In this document: piece by piece, positions 36,930-46,480 of the stretch
Numbering within the stretch: position 1 is the stretch's first letter
Layout of the letters: every line of letters begins with the position of its first letter
NCBI RefSeq assembly: GCF_010993985.1
Contig: NZ_WINH01000017.1
Span: forward strand, 38,547-102,546
DNA length: 64,000 bases
Direction: 5' to 3'
From: Paraferrimonas sp. SM1919
Lineage (GTDB): Bacteria > Pseudomonadota > Gammaproteobacteria > Enterobacterales > Shewanellaceae
Notes under the pieces: model-generated
The model's input: only the letters and a program-made list of their open reading frames with translations
The model's database searches: none
Told to the model about the DNA's origin: nothing
Made by a program: the position numbers and the translations under genes

Positions 36930-38906
36930 CTAACCATTAATTTCGGTTTTTAAGAAATAATCTAGGGTTTTCTCTACCTGCACATCAGTCGCATGGGTAG
37001 GCTCCCAATCAAGCAGGCGTTTAGCGTTCTTCACGCTTGGCTTACGGTGTGACACATCTTGGTAACCATCACCATAGAAAGTCTTAGACTCGATCACCTT
37101 AAAGCCTGCAAAAGGAGGGAAGTGATGACGCAGTGGATGGGCTTCGAACTTCTCAAGCAGCATTTCGCCTAACTCTTTAATTGACGCTTCATTCTCTGGC
37201 GCACCAATGTTAATGATCTGGCCATTACACAGACCGTCTTTGTTTTCAACAATACGGAAAAGTGCTTCAATGGCATCATCAATATCAGTGAAACAACGCT
37301 TCTGAGCTCCACCATCAAACAGTTTGATTGGTGTCCCTTCAACGAGGTTTAAGATCATTTGCGTGATCGCGCGCGAGCTCCCCACACGGGCAGAGTTCAA
37401 GCTATCTAAACGAGGGCCCATCCAGTTAAATGGACGGAAAAGAGTAAAGTCCAGACCTTCTTTCTTACCGTAAGCCCAAATCACACGATCCATTAGCTGC
37501 TTAGATACAGAGTAAATCCAACGCTGTTTCTCGATAGGGCCAACGATTAACTTAGAAGTATCTTCGTTAAACTCAGGCTCATCACACATACCGTAAACTT
37601 CTGAGGTTGACGGGAAGATAATGCGCTTGTTGTACTTAACACAGTAACGAACAATTCGTAGGTTCTCTTCGAAGTCTAATTCAAATACACGCAGTGGATT
37701 ACGGGTGTATTCAATTGGGGTGGCAATCGCGACTAACGGCAGGATCACATCACACTTCTTAATGTGGTACTCGATCCACTCGGTGTGAATGGAGATATCA
37801 CCTTCAACAAAATGGAACCGTTCATGGCCGATGAAACGCTCAATGGCGCTTGAACCGATATCTAAACCATAAATTTCATAGTTTTCATCTTTAAGTAGAC
37901 GCTCGGTTAAATGGTTACCAATAAAGCCGTTAACGCCAAGAATAAGAACACGAGTTTTCTTACCTTTTTGAGTCACAGTAGAAGCTTTAGGACCTAACTT
38001 CATGCCTTCAACTAGGTTCATTTCACGGGCAAGCTGTTCACCAGATACATACAAACCTGTTTCTGTCTGACCAGCATCAATTTGCAATGCGCCTTCTTTA
38101 CAAGCAACCACTAATGGCTTGGTCGAAAGAATCGTACCCGGAGCCTTATCAGACTGAGTCGTTAGGGCTGTAGACTTCCAAATGGTCACTTTACGGTTAC
38201 CAGTAAAAGTGAACGCGCCTGGGTATGGCTGGGTAACCGCACGAACTAGGTTAAAGTTTTCACGGGCGCTTTTCACCCAAGAAATCTCACCGTCTTCAGC
38301 ACAACGACCACCAAACTTAGTTGCTAGGTTCTCATCCTGTGGAGTAAGAACAACAGACCCAGACATTAACTTAGGTAGTGTTTCTGCCAGTAGTTCACCC
38401 GCTGCTACTTTTAATTTAGCGTGCAGAGTTTGCGCGGTATCGGCGTCTAAAATATCGACCTTTTTAGCCGCTGCAATATCACCAGCATCGGCTTTTACTG
38501 TCATCGCATGTAGGGTCACACCCGTTTCGCTTTCACCATTGATGATTGCCCAGTTAGCAGGAACACGACCACGGTACTTAGGCAGTAAAGAGCCATGTAG
38601 GTTAAAAGCACCTTTCGCTGGAATGTCTAAAATTTCTTGCTTAAGCAGGTTGCGGTAGTAGAAAGAGAACACGAAATCAGGGTTCATTTCTTTAATACGC
38701 TCAACCCAAATTGGGTGATTCGCATCTTCTGGCGCGTAAACTGGTAAGCCTCTCTCAGCGGCAAGCTGAGCTACTGATTCGAAGAACTGGTTTTCATTTG
38801 GATTGTCTACATGGGTAAACACCGCTTCAATTTCAATACCTGCGTCAAGCACACGACGGATGCCTTCACAACCAATGTCATGATATGCAAAAACGATGGC
38901 TTTCAT
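36930..38906 (-). CDS. arnA: ArnA: bifunctional UDP-L-Ara4N formyltransferase / UDP-glucuronate oxidative decarboxylase
   Basis: 658 aa, full-length fusion. Residues 1-300 are the formyltransferase: [20 protein letters not shown] with catalytic Asn/His and [11 protein letters not shown] with the Asp. Residues about 315-658 are the SDR decarboxylase: [20 protein letters not shown] (NAD-binding), [10 protein letters not shown], and [11 protein letters not shown] with the Tyr/Lys pair. It oxidises UDP-GlcA to the 4-keto pentose and later formylates UDP-L-Ara4N. Confidence 0.98.
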   Translation of the reverse strand: MKAIVFAYHDIGCEGIRRVLDAGIEIEAVFTHVDNPNENQFFESVAQLAAERGLPVYAPEDANHPIWVERIKEMNPDFVFSFYYRNLLKQEILDIPAKGAFNLHGSLLPKYRGRVPANWAIINGESETGVTLHAMTVKADAGDIAAAKKVDILDADTAQTLHAKLKVAAGELLAETLPKLMSGSVVLTPQDENLATKFGGRCAEDGEISWVKSARENFNLVRAVTQPYPGAFTFTGNRKVTIWKSTALTTQSDKAPGTILSTKPLVVACKEGALQIDAGQTETGLYVSGEQLAREMNLVEGMKLGPKASTVTQKGKKTRVLILGVNGFIGNHLTERLLKDENYEIYGLDIGSSAIERFIGHERFHFVEGDISIHTEWIEYHIKKCDVILPLVAIATPIEYTRNPLRVFELDFEENLRIVRYCVKYNKRIIFPSTSEVYGMCDEPEFNEDTSKLIVGPIEKQRWIYSVSKQLMDRVIWAYGKKEGLDFTLFRPFNWMGPRLDSLNSARVGSSRAITQMILNLVEGTPIKLFDGGAQKRCFTDIDDAIEALFRIVENKDGLCNGQIINIGAPENEASIKELGEMLLEKFEAHPLRHHFPPFAGFKVIESKTFYGDGYQDVSHRKPSVKNAKRLLDWEPTHATDVQVEKTLDYFLKTEING

Positions 38907-38994
38907 ATTCTTTCCTATTAATTAATAAATTGTATCTAAATAAGTGATCAGGCAGACCTATAAACGTTCATAAGTATAGTCTGCTTTAACATTT

Positions 38995-39975
38995 TTAATC
39001 TTCTGAAGTTGATTGCTGAGTGTTAGGCGCTCTTACAACTTGCTGCACAAAATATCTAGGCCTCGCCCTGACATCGTTATAAATACGACCAATATATTCT
39101 CCCAGCATACCCATTCCCACAAATTGAGCACCGATGAACATAAACAGGAAGGCAAATAAGGTAAAGAGTCCATCACCGCCCCACTCCGCACCAAAGAGCA
39201 ATCTGAATAACAGTAATAACACCCCAAAAAACAAACCTGTACCAGCAATCACACCGCCTACTAAAGACAGCAGCCTTAATGGTGCGGTAGTCATAGAAGT
39301 GACTAAATCAAACATCAAATTGATTAAGCCTAAAAAAGAGTATTGTGACTCACCATGGGCACGCTCAGAATGGGTAACTTCGATTTCTTTGGTTTGCCTT
39401 GCAAAGCTATTACCCAATACCGGAATAAATGTGGAGCGTTCATGACATTGCAGCATCGCTTCAATAATATGACGGCGATAAGCACGCAACATGCAACCAT
39501 AATCAGTCATCATCACACCAGTCGCTTTTTGAACACCACGGTTGATAAGGCCTGAAGAAAAACGACGGAAAAAGGTGTCTTGACGATTCATACGCTTAGT
39601 ACCTACAACGTCATTACCTTCCTCTGCAGCAGCCACTAAGCGCGGTATTTCTTCTGGTGGGTTTTGTAGATCCGCATCTAGGGTAACGATTAAATCCCCT
39701 TGTGCCTCTTCAAAACCGGCCATCAAAGCTGAGTGCTGGCCATAATTTCTGTTTAGCAATAGTGCAACGACCTTTGAGCCCTCTGCATTGGCTGCATCCA
39801 CCAACATTTGTGCACTATTATCGCGGCTACCATCATCAACTAGAATAATCTCGTAATCACATTCTAGCTTTTCACAAGCACTAATTGTTCGTTGTAACAA
39901 TTCATCAATGGATTCTTGTTCATTGAAAACAGGTATCACCACTGAAGTAAATTTAATTTTTTTATCTAGGTACAC
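38995..39975 (-). CDS. arnC: ArnC: undecaprenyl-phosphate 4-deoxy-4-formamido-L-arabinose transferase
   Basis: A GT2 enzyme that moves L-Ara4FN from UDP to undecaprenyl phosphate. 326 aa: [18 protein letters not shown] near 11, [11 protein letters not shown] near 44, [18 protein letters not shown] near 95 with the metal-binding DAD, and two C-terminal transmembrane helices (about 230-290). Twelve bases after arnB. Confidence 0.97.
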   Translation of the reverse strand: MYLDKKIKFTSVVIPVFNEQESIDELLQRTISACEKLECDYEIILVDDGSRDNSAQMLVDAANAEGSKVVALLLNRNYGQHSALMAGFEEAQGDLIVTLDADLQNPPEEIPRLVAAAEEGNDVVGTKRMNRQDTFFRRFSSGLINRGVQKATGVMMTDYGCMLRAYRRHIIEAMLQCHERSTFIPVLGNSFARQTKEIEVTHSERAHGESQYSFLGLINLMFDLVTSMTTAPLRLLSLVGGVIAGTGLFFGVLLLLFRLLFGAEWGGDGLFTLFAFLFMFIGAQFVGMGMLGEYIGRIYNDVRARPRYFVQQVVRAPNTQQSTSED

Positions 39976-39987
39976 TGAGTTAAACCC

Positions 39988-41133
39988 CTATTTGATAATA
40001 GCGTTTATCGCATTAATTACCCTATCTACATCACTTAATTGCATATCAGGGAAAAGTGGTAATGAACAAATTCTCTCTGAATTCCATGTGCTGTTAGGTA
40101 ATTGCGACGACAAATCGCCATAGGTTTCACGGTAATATTTTTGAGTATGAACAGCTCTAAAGTGTAACCCCGTGCCAATATCATGCTCCTTTAATTGAGC
40201 CATAAATTGATCACGGTTTAAGCCACATTTATCCGCTTCGACACGAACAATAAATAAATGCCATGCGTGCTGATAATCATAGCCTGAAGGTAATCCTAAC
40301 GGCGTAACGCCATCAATATTGGCGAGCTGCTCGAGATAATAATTGGCTAATTCAGTGCGTTTGGCATTGATCTGATCTAATCGTTTTAATTGCGTCAGCG
40401 CTATTGCCGCATTAATATCAGCTAAATTATATTTAAATCCTGGAGCTAACACCTCTGCTTGAGGTGCTCGTCCTTGGGTTTGCCTGTCGAAGGCATCGAC
40501 CCCCAAACCATGGAACTTCAATTGGCGAACCGCTTGTGCAAGCTCTGCATCATCGGTCACCAACATCCCCCCCTCTGCACAGGTCAAATTTTTAATCGCA
40601 TGGAATGAAAAAATGGCAGTACCACGACTCCCGACATGCTCACCTTTATAATAGGTTCCTGCAGCATGGGCGGCATCTTCAATTAAATGCAGTTGATGCT
40701 TTTGGGCAATGTCTCTGATTGGATCTAGATCAATCGCCGCACCCGCATAATGAACAGGAATAATTGCTTTAGTTTTACTGGTAATTTTCGATTCTAGCTG
40801 CGCAATATCTAGCATCAATGTATCTTTATCAACATCGATAAAGACTGGCGTCGCCCCAATCAAAGTAATGAGATTAACCGTAGAGACCCAAGTCATAGAT
40901 GGAGTAATGACTTCATCCCCAGGACCGATCCCTAATGAAAGTAAGCAGACATGCATTCCTGCAGTAGCACTGCTTAATGCAACCGCATGTTGTGCATTGA
41001 TTGCTTCTGCAAAATCCTGCTCTAGTTGAGCACTTTTGGGTCCCGTAGTAATCCAACCAGATTTTAATACATCTGTTACAGCATTAATTTCTTCTGCTGT
41101 CATATTGGGTCGAGAAAAAGGCAAGAAACTCAT
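39988..41133 (-). CDS. arnB: ArnB: UDP-4-amino-4-deoxy-L-arabinose aminotransferase
   Basis: A PLP-dependent aminotransferase (DegT/DnrJ/EryC1) that makes UDP-L-Ara4N using glutamate. 381 aa: [27 protein letters not shown] at the N-terminus, [25 protein letters not shown] near 53, [15 protein letters not shown] near 154 (PLP Asp), and the Schiff-base Lys in [15 protein letters not shown] near 184. First gene of arnBCADTEF. Confidence 0.97.
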   Translation of the reverse strand: MSFLPFSRPNMTAEEINAVTDVLKSGWITTGPKSAQLEQDFAEAINAQHAVALSSATAGMHVCLLSLGIGPGDEVITPSMTWVSTVNLITLIGATPVFIDVDKDTLMLDIAQLESKITSKTKAIIPVHYAGAAIDLDPIRDIAQKHQLHLIEDAAHAAGTYYKGEHVGSRGTAIFSFHAIKNLTCAEGGMLVTDDAELAQAVRQLKFHGLGVDAFDRQTQGRAPQAEVLAPGFKYNLADINAAIALTQLKRLDQINAKRTELANYYLEQLANIDGVTPLGLPSGYDYQHAWHLFIVRVEADKCGLNRDQFMAQLKEHDIGTGLHFRAVHTQKYYRETYGDLSSQLPNSTWNSERICSLPLFPDMQLSDVDRVINAINAIIK

Positions 41134-41317
41134 AAAACAAATAATCCTTAATGCTGATGAGCCATTCCAGTATGAATACTCAATAGCAACACATGGAAAT
41201 AAAAATCCGAAGTATTCTACAGGGTTATATCTAAAAAAACAGTCATAGACATGAGGTTGATGCTGCAGAAACCGAACTCAGTTCACACTTTAGTAACTTA
41301 TTGCACTCAAAACACTT

Positions 41318-41334
41318 GTTAATCATTCATTAAG
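41318..41334 (-). promoter_or_regulatory. Possible PmrA-like box upstream of arnB
   Basis: On the minus strand CTTAAT, 5 bp, ATTAAC. The enterobacterial PmrA consensus is YTTAAK-N5-YTTAAK; the first half matches fully and the second 4 of 6. It lies about 185 bp from the arnB start. A weak but correctly spaced match in AT-rich DNA. Confidence 0.3.
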
Positions 41335-41381
41335 AATAGGTTAGATTATTGAAATTGAGAGTAAAATTATTAATTTTTGGA

Positions 41382-41417
41382 TAGATGGATTGCTCTAATT
41401 AACAAGAAATCCATCTA
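41382..41417. repeat. 10-bp perfect inverted repeat, possible terminator of the malic enzyme gene
   Basis: TAGATGGATT (41382-41391) and AATCCATCTA (41408-41417), with a 16-bp loop, 17 bp beyond the malic enzyme stop. On the minus strand the stem is followed by an A/T-rich stretch but not a clean T-run, so it may be a weak terminator or a 3' stabilising hairpin. Confidence 0.5.
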
Positions 41418-41434
41418 AACAAAAAATCTTCAAG

Positions 41435-42673
41435 TTAGTACTCTGGTGTAGTGGTTAGCATTGCCACACCTGAATCAATTGCCGCCTGAGCAACTGCCTT
41501 GCCCACTTTAGGCAGTAAGCGCGGATCCATTGGTTTGGGAAGGACATATTCAGGACCAAAAGACAGTTGCTGGACATCTGGATAAGCTTTTAATACTTCG
41601 TCTAATACTGGTTCTTTAGCAAGGTCGGCAATTGCTTTAACGGCCGCAACTTTCATTTCAGTATTAATTTCAGTGGCTCTAACATCTAATGCTCCCCGAA
41701 AAATAAATGGGAAACACAATACATTATTCACTTGGTTAGGATAATCGCTTCTACCTGTACCAATAATGACATCATCTCGAGTGGCCTTTGCAAGTTCAGG
41801 TTTAATTTCTGGATCCGGGTTAGAGCAAGCAAAAATTACTGGCTTATCTGCCATCAATTTAACTGCTTCAACAGGTAATAAATTGGCCCCCGAAACACCT
41901 AAGAAAATATCTGCATCAATAATCACATCCTCTAATGTGCGTGCATCAGTATTATTGGCAAATAGTTTTTTATATTCATTTAGGTCTTCTCGACGGGTAT
42001 GAATCACCCCCTTTCTATCCAACATATAGATGCGTTCCCTAACCGCACCACATTGAATGAGTAGCTCCATACAGGCTGTTGCTGCAGCCCCCGCTCCTAA
42101 GCAAACAATTTTAGCTTTGCTTATTTGCTTACCTTGAATTTCGAGAGCGTTCAGCAACCCAGCAGCTGTAACAATAGCGGTACCGTGCTGATCATCATGA
42201 AATACAGGGATGTTGCAGCGTTCAATTAACGCTTTTTCGATCTCAAAACACTCAGGTGCTTTGATATCTTCAAGATTAATACCGCCAAAAGTGTCACTAA
42301 TATTAGCGACAGTATTAACGAAATCTTCCACCCCCTTGTGCTTCACTTGAAGATCTATCGAATCGATGTTCGCAAAACGTTTAAATAATAATGATTTGCC
42401 TTCCATAACTGGTTTTGAAGCAAGAGGGCCGAGGTTACCTAACCCTAAAATCGCGCTGCCATCTGAAATAACCGCAACCACATTACCTTTATTAGTATAC
42501 TTGTAGGCATCATTAGCATCTTTAGCGATTTCCCTGACTGGCTCAGCCACTCCAGGGCTATAAGCCAACGATAAATCATAGGCACTTTCGGCAGCCGTAG
42601 TAATTTGAACAGATGTCTTGCCTGGTTGTGGGAATTGATGATAATCAAGCGCCTGCTGACGAAACTCGGTCAT
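41435..42673 (-). CDS. maeB: Malic enzyme, NADP-type, single catalytic domain
   Basis: Oxidative decarboxylation of malate to pyruvate. 412 aa: the N-terminal malic domain with LAYSPGVAEPVREIA near 36, NKGNVVAVISDGSAILGLGNLGP (catalytic and NAD(P)-domain motifs) near 61, PVFHDDQHGTAIVTAA near 156, and the dinucleotide fold IVCLGAGAAATACMELL near 188. E. coli MaeB has an extra C-terminal phosphotransacetylase-like domain; this protein lacks it, as in the short Shewanella and Gram-positive forms. Cofactor preference is inferred from the family. Confidence 0.9.
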   Translation of the reverse strand: MTEFRQQALDYHQFPQPGKTSVQITTAAESAYDLSLAYSPGVAEPVREIAKDANDAYKYTNKGNVVAVISDGSAILGLGNLGPLASKPVMEGKSLLFKRFANIDSIDLQVKHKGVEDFVNTVANISDTFGGINLEDIKAPECFEIEKALIERCNIPVFHDDQHGTAIVTAAGLLNALEIQGKQISKAKIVCLGAGAAATACMELLIQCGAVRERIYMLDRKGVIHTRREDLNEYKKLFANNTDARTLEDVIIDADIFLGVSGANLLPVEAVKLMADKPVIFACSNPDPEIKPELAKATRDDVIIGTGRSDYPNQVNNVLCFPFIFRGALDVRATEINTEMKVAAVKAIADLAKEPVLDEVLKAYPDVQQLSFGPEYVLPKPMDPRLLPKVGKAVAQAAIDSGVAMLTTTPEY

Positions 42674-42994
42674 TCTTTCTAGCCTTTATAGGTTGCTTTA
42701 TAAATAATATTATAGCTTACAATAACCTGTTAATCAGAGGTTGCAAGTCTTGGGCAAAACTTTTAACAAACTGAAAAACAAAAAATTATTTAATCCTAGT
42801 TTTAAAAAGAAAACAGAATAAAATTTTTGAAAAAATAACAAATTAATTTATTAGCCTGTTATATCAAGCCATTGTTTAAATGCATAAAAAAATAATATTT
42901 AACTCAAAAATGTAATTATCTTACGACCTTAATAAATTTATACTATTTTAAACAAAAAAAGCCAGCTAAGCTGGCTTATCTAGCGCTTTGTAAA
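42674..42994 (-). other. AT-rich region upstream of the malic enzyme gene, no gene
   Basis: About 320 bp, with long A and T runs (for example 42760-42960). It must hold the maeB promoter, but several TATAAT-like hexamers make a unique choice impossible. Its right end contains the terminator of the GH105 gene. I see no credible ORF or RNA. Confidence 0.5.
42953..42977 (-). terminator. Terminator after the GH105 gene
   Basis: On the minus strand GCCAGC, loop TTA, GCTGGC, then a run of seven Ts. It lies 18 bp beyond the GH105 stop. Confidence 0.9.
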
Positions 42995-44275
42995 TTAGCG
43001 AGCGAGTTTAATCACTTCAGAAGAGGCAAGTAAAAAAGCGCCAACGCCATAAACATCAGTATCTTCTTGACGAACATGTCTAGGGTTATAGCCTGAAGGC
43101 TGTACAAAGCCTAGGCGGCCATCTGCATAAATATAACGAACAATAGACTGCCAACCTTGCTTAACCACAGGAAAATAGGTTTCTTTATCTAAGACACCAT
43201 TATTAATTCCCCATGCTAATGCATACACAAAAAATGCAGAACCCGAGTTCTCTGGCATATCGTAGCGCTCAGGGTTTAGTAGCGATGAATGCCAACTACC
43301 ATCTGCCTGCTGAGCTTTAGCTAGTGCCTTCGCCATCGTTCTAAGTAACTGCTGGTAATCTTGTTTTTTGTTACTCTTATCTGATAGCACCTCTAGCATT
43401 CTAGCCGCTGAAGCTGCCACCCAACCATTGCCCCGGCTCCAAAACACTTTCTTACCATAAGGATCTGGCTGACCAACAAAGCGGGAGTCACGGTACAACA
43501 GCCCCTCTTCCTTATCTAAAAAGGCATTGATGGTTGCCCAATATTCAGCTTCTGCAAATTGTAAATATTTTTCCTCACCTGTGGTCTTAGCCATGTGCAT
43601 CCATACTGGCCCACCCATAAATAAGGCATCGATCCAAGTCCAACGTTCACGGCATATATTATCCAAAGTTAAACAACTCGGGTGAGACTCTTTATTGACA
43701 GTGGGCCAATTTTCATAAATATAATCTAAGCGCTGTTTTAAAGGTTTAAGGTCAATCTGGCCAGGATGATCATCATTCAAAGTCAAATAAGCTTGACCGG
43801 TCGTATAGTCATCGGCATCAAATACTCGCACTTCTACCTTGTAATTGGCTTTTTTAGCTTCATCTAAAATAAATTGTGTATATTTATCTGTATTCGCTTG
43901 TTTGCCCCACTGAGTCATCCCAATAGCCATGGTGCCCATTAACCAGCCACCAAAACTATAGCGAGAGGTGCCTTGAAAAGTCACTAATGGGCTTTGTAAA
44001 AATTCATCTTGGTGACGAATTTGCCAATCCGCGACTAAATTGGCGGCTTGAGTGACATTATCTTTTGAAAAATCTTGGCCAATTTCTGCCATAGGTGCAG
44101 CAACGGAAACCACATATGGAAGTGAATTCGGTGGTGGGAACATCGATTTTTCTTTTTTGAACTCTTGTGCTAAATCGATATCTCCCCCAGGATTGTGAGA
44201 AGCACCATCTGAACCACATCCCATCAATATACTAGAGCCGATCATCAAGCCCGCAAATAGCCTAATCTTAGACAT
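42995..44275 (-). CDS. GH105 lipoprotein: unsaturated uronyl (rhamnogalacturonyl-type) hydrolase
   Basis: Predicted to remove the 4,5-unsaturated uronic acid from oligosaccharides left by polysaccharide lyases. The ATG at 44275 has AAGGA upstream; the open frame extends to a TTG at 44296. 426 aa, with a lipoprotein signal ending ILMGC (Cys20), residue +2 Gly, so probably outer membrane. (alpha/alpha)6-barrel motifs: SRYSFGGWLMGTMAIGM, RWTWIDALFMGGPVWMHMA (conserved Asp), FWSRGNGWVAASAARML and DGSWHSSLLNP. It resembles YteR/RhiN, but the sugar (galacturonate or glucuronate) cannot be decided. It is divergent from the IclR-DUF4861-ROK-MFS operon. Confidence 0.88.
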   Translation of the reverse strand: MSKIRLFAGLMIGSSILMGCGSDGASHNPGGDIDLAQEFKKEKSMFPPPNSLPYVVSVAAPMAEIGQDFSKDNVTQAANLVADWQIRHQDEFLQSPLVTFQGTSRYSFGGWLMGTMAIGMTQWGKQANTDKYTQFILDEAKKANYKVEVRVFDADDYTTGQAYLTLNDDHPGQIDLKPLKQRLDYIYENWPTVNKESHPSCLTLDNICRERWTWIDALFMGGPVWMHMAKTTGEEKYLQFAEAEYWATINAFLDKEEGLLYRDSRFVGQPDPYGKKVFWSRGNGWVAASAARMLEVLSDKSNKKQDYQQLLRTMAKALAKAQQADGSWHSSLLNPERYDMPENSGSAFFVYALAWGINNGVLDKETYFPVVKQGWQSIVRYIYADGRLGFVQPSGYNPRHVRQEDTDVYGVGAFLLASSEVIKLAR

Positions 44276-44423
44276 ACCGCTTTCCTTTTCAAACAATTTA
44301 AAGTTTATTGTGCAAATACCAATCGTGTCTTTAAAGTGAATTTACAAAACCTTACTTTTCTTATCTAAATATCAACACTTTGCAGCTATGAATACCACTA
44401 CAATCTGATTTACAGATTAAATA

Positions 44424-44477
44424 GTTTCATATTTGGCACAGGACTCTTTATCAATCAATAGCGTTTCATATTTGAAC
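44424..44477. promoter_or_regulatory. Paired IclR-type operator motifs in the GH105 / iclR-A gap
   Basis: GTTTCATATTTGGCAC (44424-44439) and GTTTCATATTTGAAC (44463-44477) share GTTTCATATTTG and are 39 bp apart. The motif has partial dyad symmetry (TTCA-tatt-TGAA) and recurs in variant form twice upstream of iclR-B. GTTTCAT also resembles a half-site of KdgR, an IclR-family pectin regulator. Binding by one or both IclR proteins is inference. Confidence 0.55.
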
Positions 44478-44507
44478 AAAATAAATACAACAGTCAGACA
44501 GTCAGCT

Positions 44508-44529
44508 TCACTTTTGTATATAAAAGTGA
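44508..44529. repeat. 8-bp inverted repeat just upstream of iclR-A
   Basis: TCACTTTT (44508-44515), 6 bp, AAAAGTGA (44522-44529), containing TATATAA, which may be the -10 of the iclR-A operon. It ends 27 bp before the GTG start. Possibly an additional operator. Confidence 0.45.
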
Positions 44530-44556
44530 CATCTACTTTGATTTTAAGGACATCTT

Positions 44557-45315
44557 GTGAATAACTATATCATTCCTAACCTAGCCAATGCTTGTGATGT
44601 ACTTATTGCATTAACTCATACCCATGAGGGAATGAGTGCAGTGGAAATGAGTAATAAGTTCAGCCTGCCTAGAACCACCGTTTTTAGAATCCTTAAAACT
44701 CTAGAGAAACACCACTTAATTGAAAAGCAGGGTAAAATTTTTGTTTGTGGTCCAAATTTAATTCGGATGGGAATAAATCTAGTTAACTCCAATAAATTAA
44801 AAGAAAAATCATTACCCGTGTTACAGCATATTGCGCAACATACAGGCTTTACCGCTCATGTAGTGGTGCCAAATGGAAATAAATCCCTGATCTTAGAGGT
44901 TGTCGATAGTTCAAGTGCTTTGAGAGTAGCCTCTAGACCTGGTTCATTAGCAGATCTCCATTGTTCAGCAAGCGGTAAACTATTTCTTTCTCATCTTTTT
45001 TATAACCAATTAGAACAAGTGCTGGAGCTGCCATTGATGCAACGCACCACCGCCACCATCACAGATTTAGAGCTGTTAAAAAAAGAATTGGCTCGAGTCG
45101 AAGAACTTGGCTATGCCATTGATAACCTTGAGTACAATGACAATGTGAGGTGTTTAGCGGTTCCTGTTCGCGATAACAATGGTCAAGTCGTAGCGGCGAT
45201 TGGTATTACCGCACCGGCAATGACCTTCAAGCTGGCTGATATCGCTAGCATTGCAAGTTTTTTAAAAGAAATGGCAATTAAATTATCCTTTTCTACCTTC
45301 TATAAAGGCCAGTAA
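44557..45315 (+). CDS. IclR-family transcriptional regulator A
   Basis: 252 aa. The GTG start at 44557 follows TAAGGA by 6 bp. Winged helix-turn-helix at about 10-75 (EGMSAVEMSNKFSLPRTTVFRILKTLE), then a GAF-like effector domain (about 85-250), with GFTAHVVVPNG, SGKLFLS and RCLAVPVRDNNGQVVAAIGITAPA. It leads an operon with the DUF4861, ROK and MFS genes (1-bp spacing to the next gene). It is clearly a paralogue of the IclR at 48786-49544. The inducer is probably a sugar acid or phospho-sugar. Confidence 0.92.
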   Translation: MNNYIIPNLANACDVLIALTHTHEGMSAVEMSNKFSLPRTTVFRILKTLEKHHLIEKQGKIFVCGPNLIRMGINLVNSNKLKEKSLPVLQHIAQHTGFTAHVVVPNGNKSLILEVVDSSSALRVASRPGSLADLHCSASGKLFLSHLFYNQLEQVLELPLMQRTTATITDLELLKKELARVEELGYAIDNLEYNDNVRCLAVPVRDNNGQVVAAIGITAPAMTFKLADIASIASFLKEMAIKLSFSTFYKGQ

Positions 45316-45316
45316 T

Positions 45317-46480
45317 ATGAAACATCAAAAACTAAAACTATTATCTGCAACACTTGCTGCAACTTTGCTAAGCGCTTGTGGCAATTCAAATCCACAAATA
45401 ACTTTGATTAACTCCGCTAATTTTGACCGTAATCAAGAAATCGTTGAAGTTTCTTATAAGCAATTAAATATCAATGCAAAATTTGCAGGCTCTGTTGTTG
45501 ATAGCAATAACAACGCCATTGCTTATCAACATGTAGATACAGACTTTGATGGCCAAACAGATGCCATCCTATTCCAAGCTGATATCGCAGCCAATGCCAG
45601 CTCTAATTATGCGCTATCAAACCAAACGAGCAATGTCGAAGTAGCCAATAAAGCTCAGGGCATGTATGTAAAAGAACGTGCCGATGATTTTGCTTGGGAA
45701 AATGATCGCATTGCCTATCGTATGTATGGCCCAGCCATGACAGGTATGGTTCATGGTGGAATTGATGTATGGACCAAAAGTGTTGATGAAAATATTCTTG
45801 AGCACTGGTACACCCTTAATAGCCAGGGCCAAGACTACCATGTTGACCGCGGCCAAGGATTGGATTTCTACCATGTAGGTAAAGCTTTAGGCCCAGGTGG
45901 CACGGCAATTATGCATGATGGCAAATTGGTTCACTCCGATGTTTACGCCGACTGGAAAATCATTAACCCAGGCCCTTTACGGGTGACTTTCGAGTTAAGC
46001 TACAAACCGTTTGATGTTGCTGGCACCGCTGTCAGCCAACGTAAAATCATCAGCCTTGATAAAGGCACATTCCTAAGTCACTTTACCAACATAGTGGAGT
46101 TTAATGGCGAGTCACTTGACCTTGCCTATGGTATTTATACCCATAACGATGTCGCCCAAGAACACAAACTACAGGGCTTGATGACCATGCAATGGCAGGG
46201 CCCATATGGTGACAACGGCAGTAATGGTGAGCTTGGTACGGCTGTGATTGCTCTCTCCGATACTGATGCTAAGGCCATCACCTATGGCCAAGACGGTGAA
46301 AAATATGACCCACATCATTTATACGTTTCAACAGTCAAGAGCGGTGAAGCCGTTAGTTACCTTGCCGGTGCCGGTTGGAGTAAAAGCAAATACTTCAGCG
46401 ATGCCGCTAGTTGGTATAACTATGTTGAATCAGCAAATAACAAGCTAGCCCAACCAATTGAAGTATCAGTAAAACTATAA
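45317..46480 (+). CDS. DUF4861 family lipoprotein
   Basis: 387 aa with a lipoprotein signal ending LLSAC (Cys21). The rest is beta-rich. Segments such as ERADDFAWENDRIAYRMYGPA, HGGIDVWTKSV, YHVDRGQGLDFYHVGKALGPGG and PLRVTFELSYKP are those I associate with DUF4861, a family often found with GH105 or GH88 genes in uronic-acid polysaccharide loci. The Gly-Trp/Asp-rich aromatic patches suggest carbohydrate binding. Biochemical activity unknown. Its TAA overlaps the next ATG (TAATG). Confidence 0.82.
   Translation: MKHQKLKLLSATLAATLLSACGNSNPQITLINSANFDRNQEIVEVSYKQLNINAKFAGSVVDSNNNAIAYQHVDTDFDGQTDAILFQADIAANASSNYALSNQTSNVEVANKAQGMYVKERADDFAWENDRIAYRMYGPAMTGMVHGGIDVWTKSVDENILEHWYTLNSQGQDYHVDRGQGLDFYHVGKALGPGGTAIMHDGKLVHSDVYADWKIINPGPLRVTFELSYKPFDVAGTAVSQRKIISLDKGTFLSHFTNIVEFNGESLDLAYGIYTHNDVAQEHKLQGLMTMQWQGPYGDNGSNGELGTAVIALSDTDAKAITYGQDGEKYDPHHLYVSTVKSGEAVSYLAGAGWSKSKYFSDAASWYNYVESANNKLAQPIEVSVKL

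Larger units (their letters stand above)
41134..41434 (-). other. arnB upstream region, 301 bp without a gene
   Basis: The control region for the arn operon. It is AT-rich. It holds a PmrA-box-like sequence (41318-41334) and a 10-bp inverted repeat (41382-41417), listed separately. Short open frames here lack an SD and are not credible. No two-component regulator or ugd gene is nearby. Confidence 0.5.

Noticed and set aside
44492..44507. Short tandem CAGTCAGACAGTCAG near the iclR-A promoter
   Set aside because: Only two 6-bp units; too small to assign meaning.
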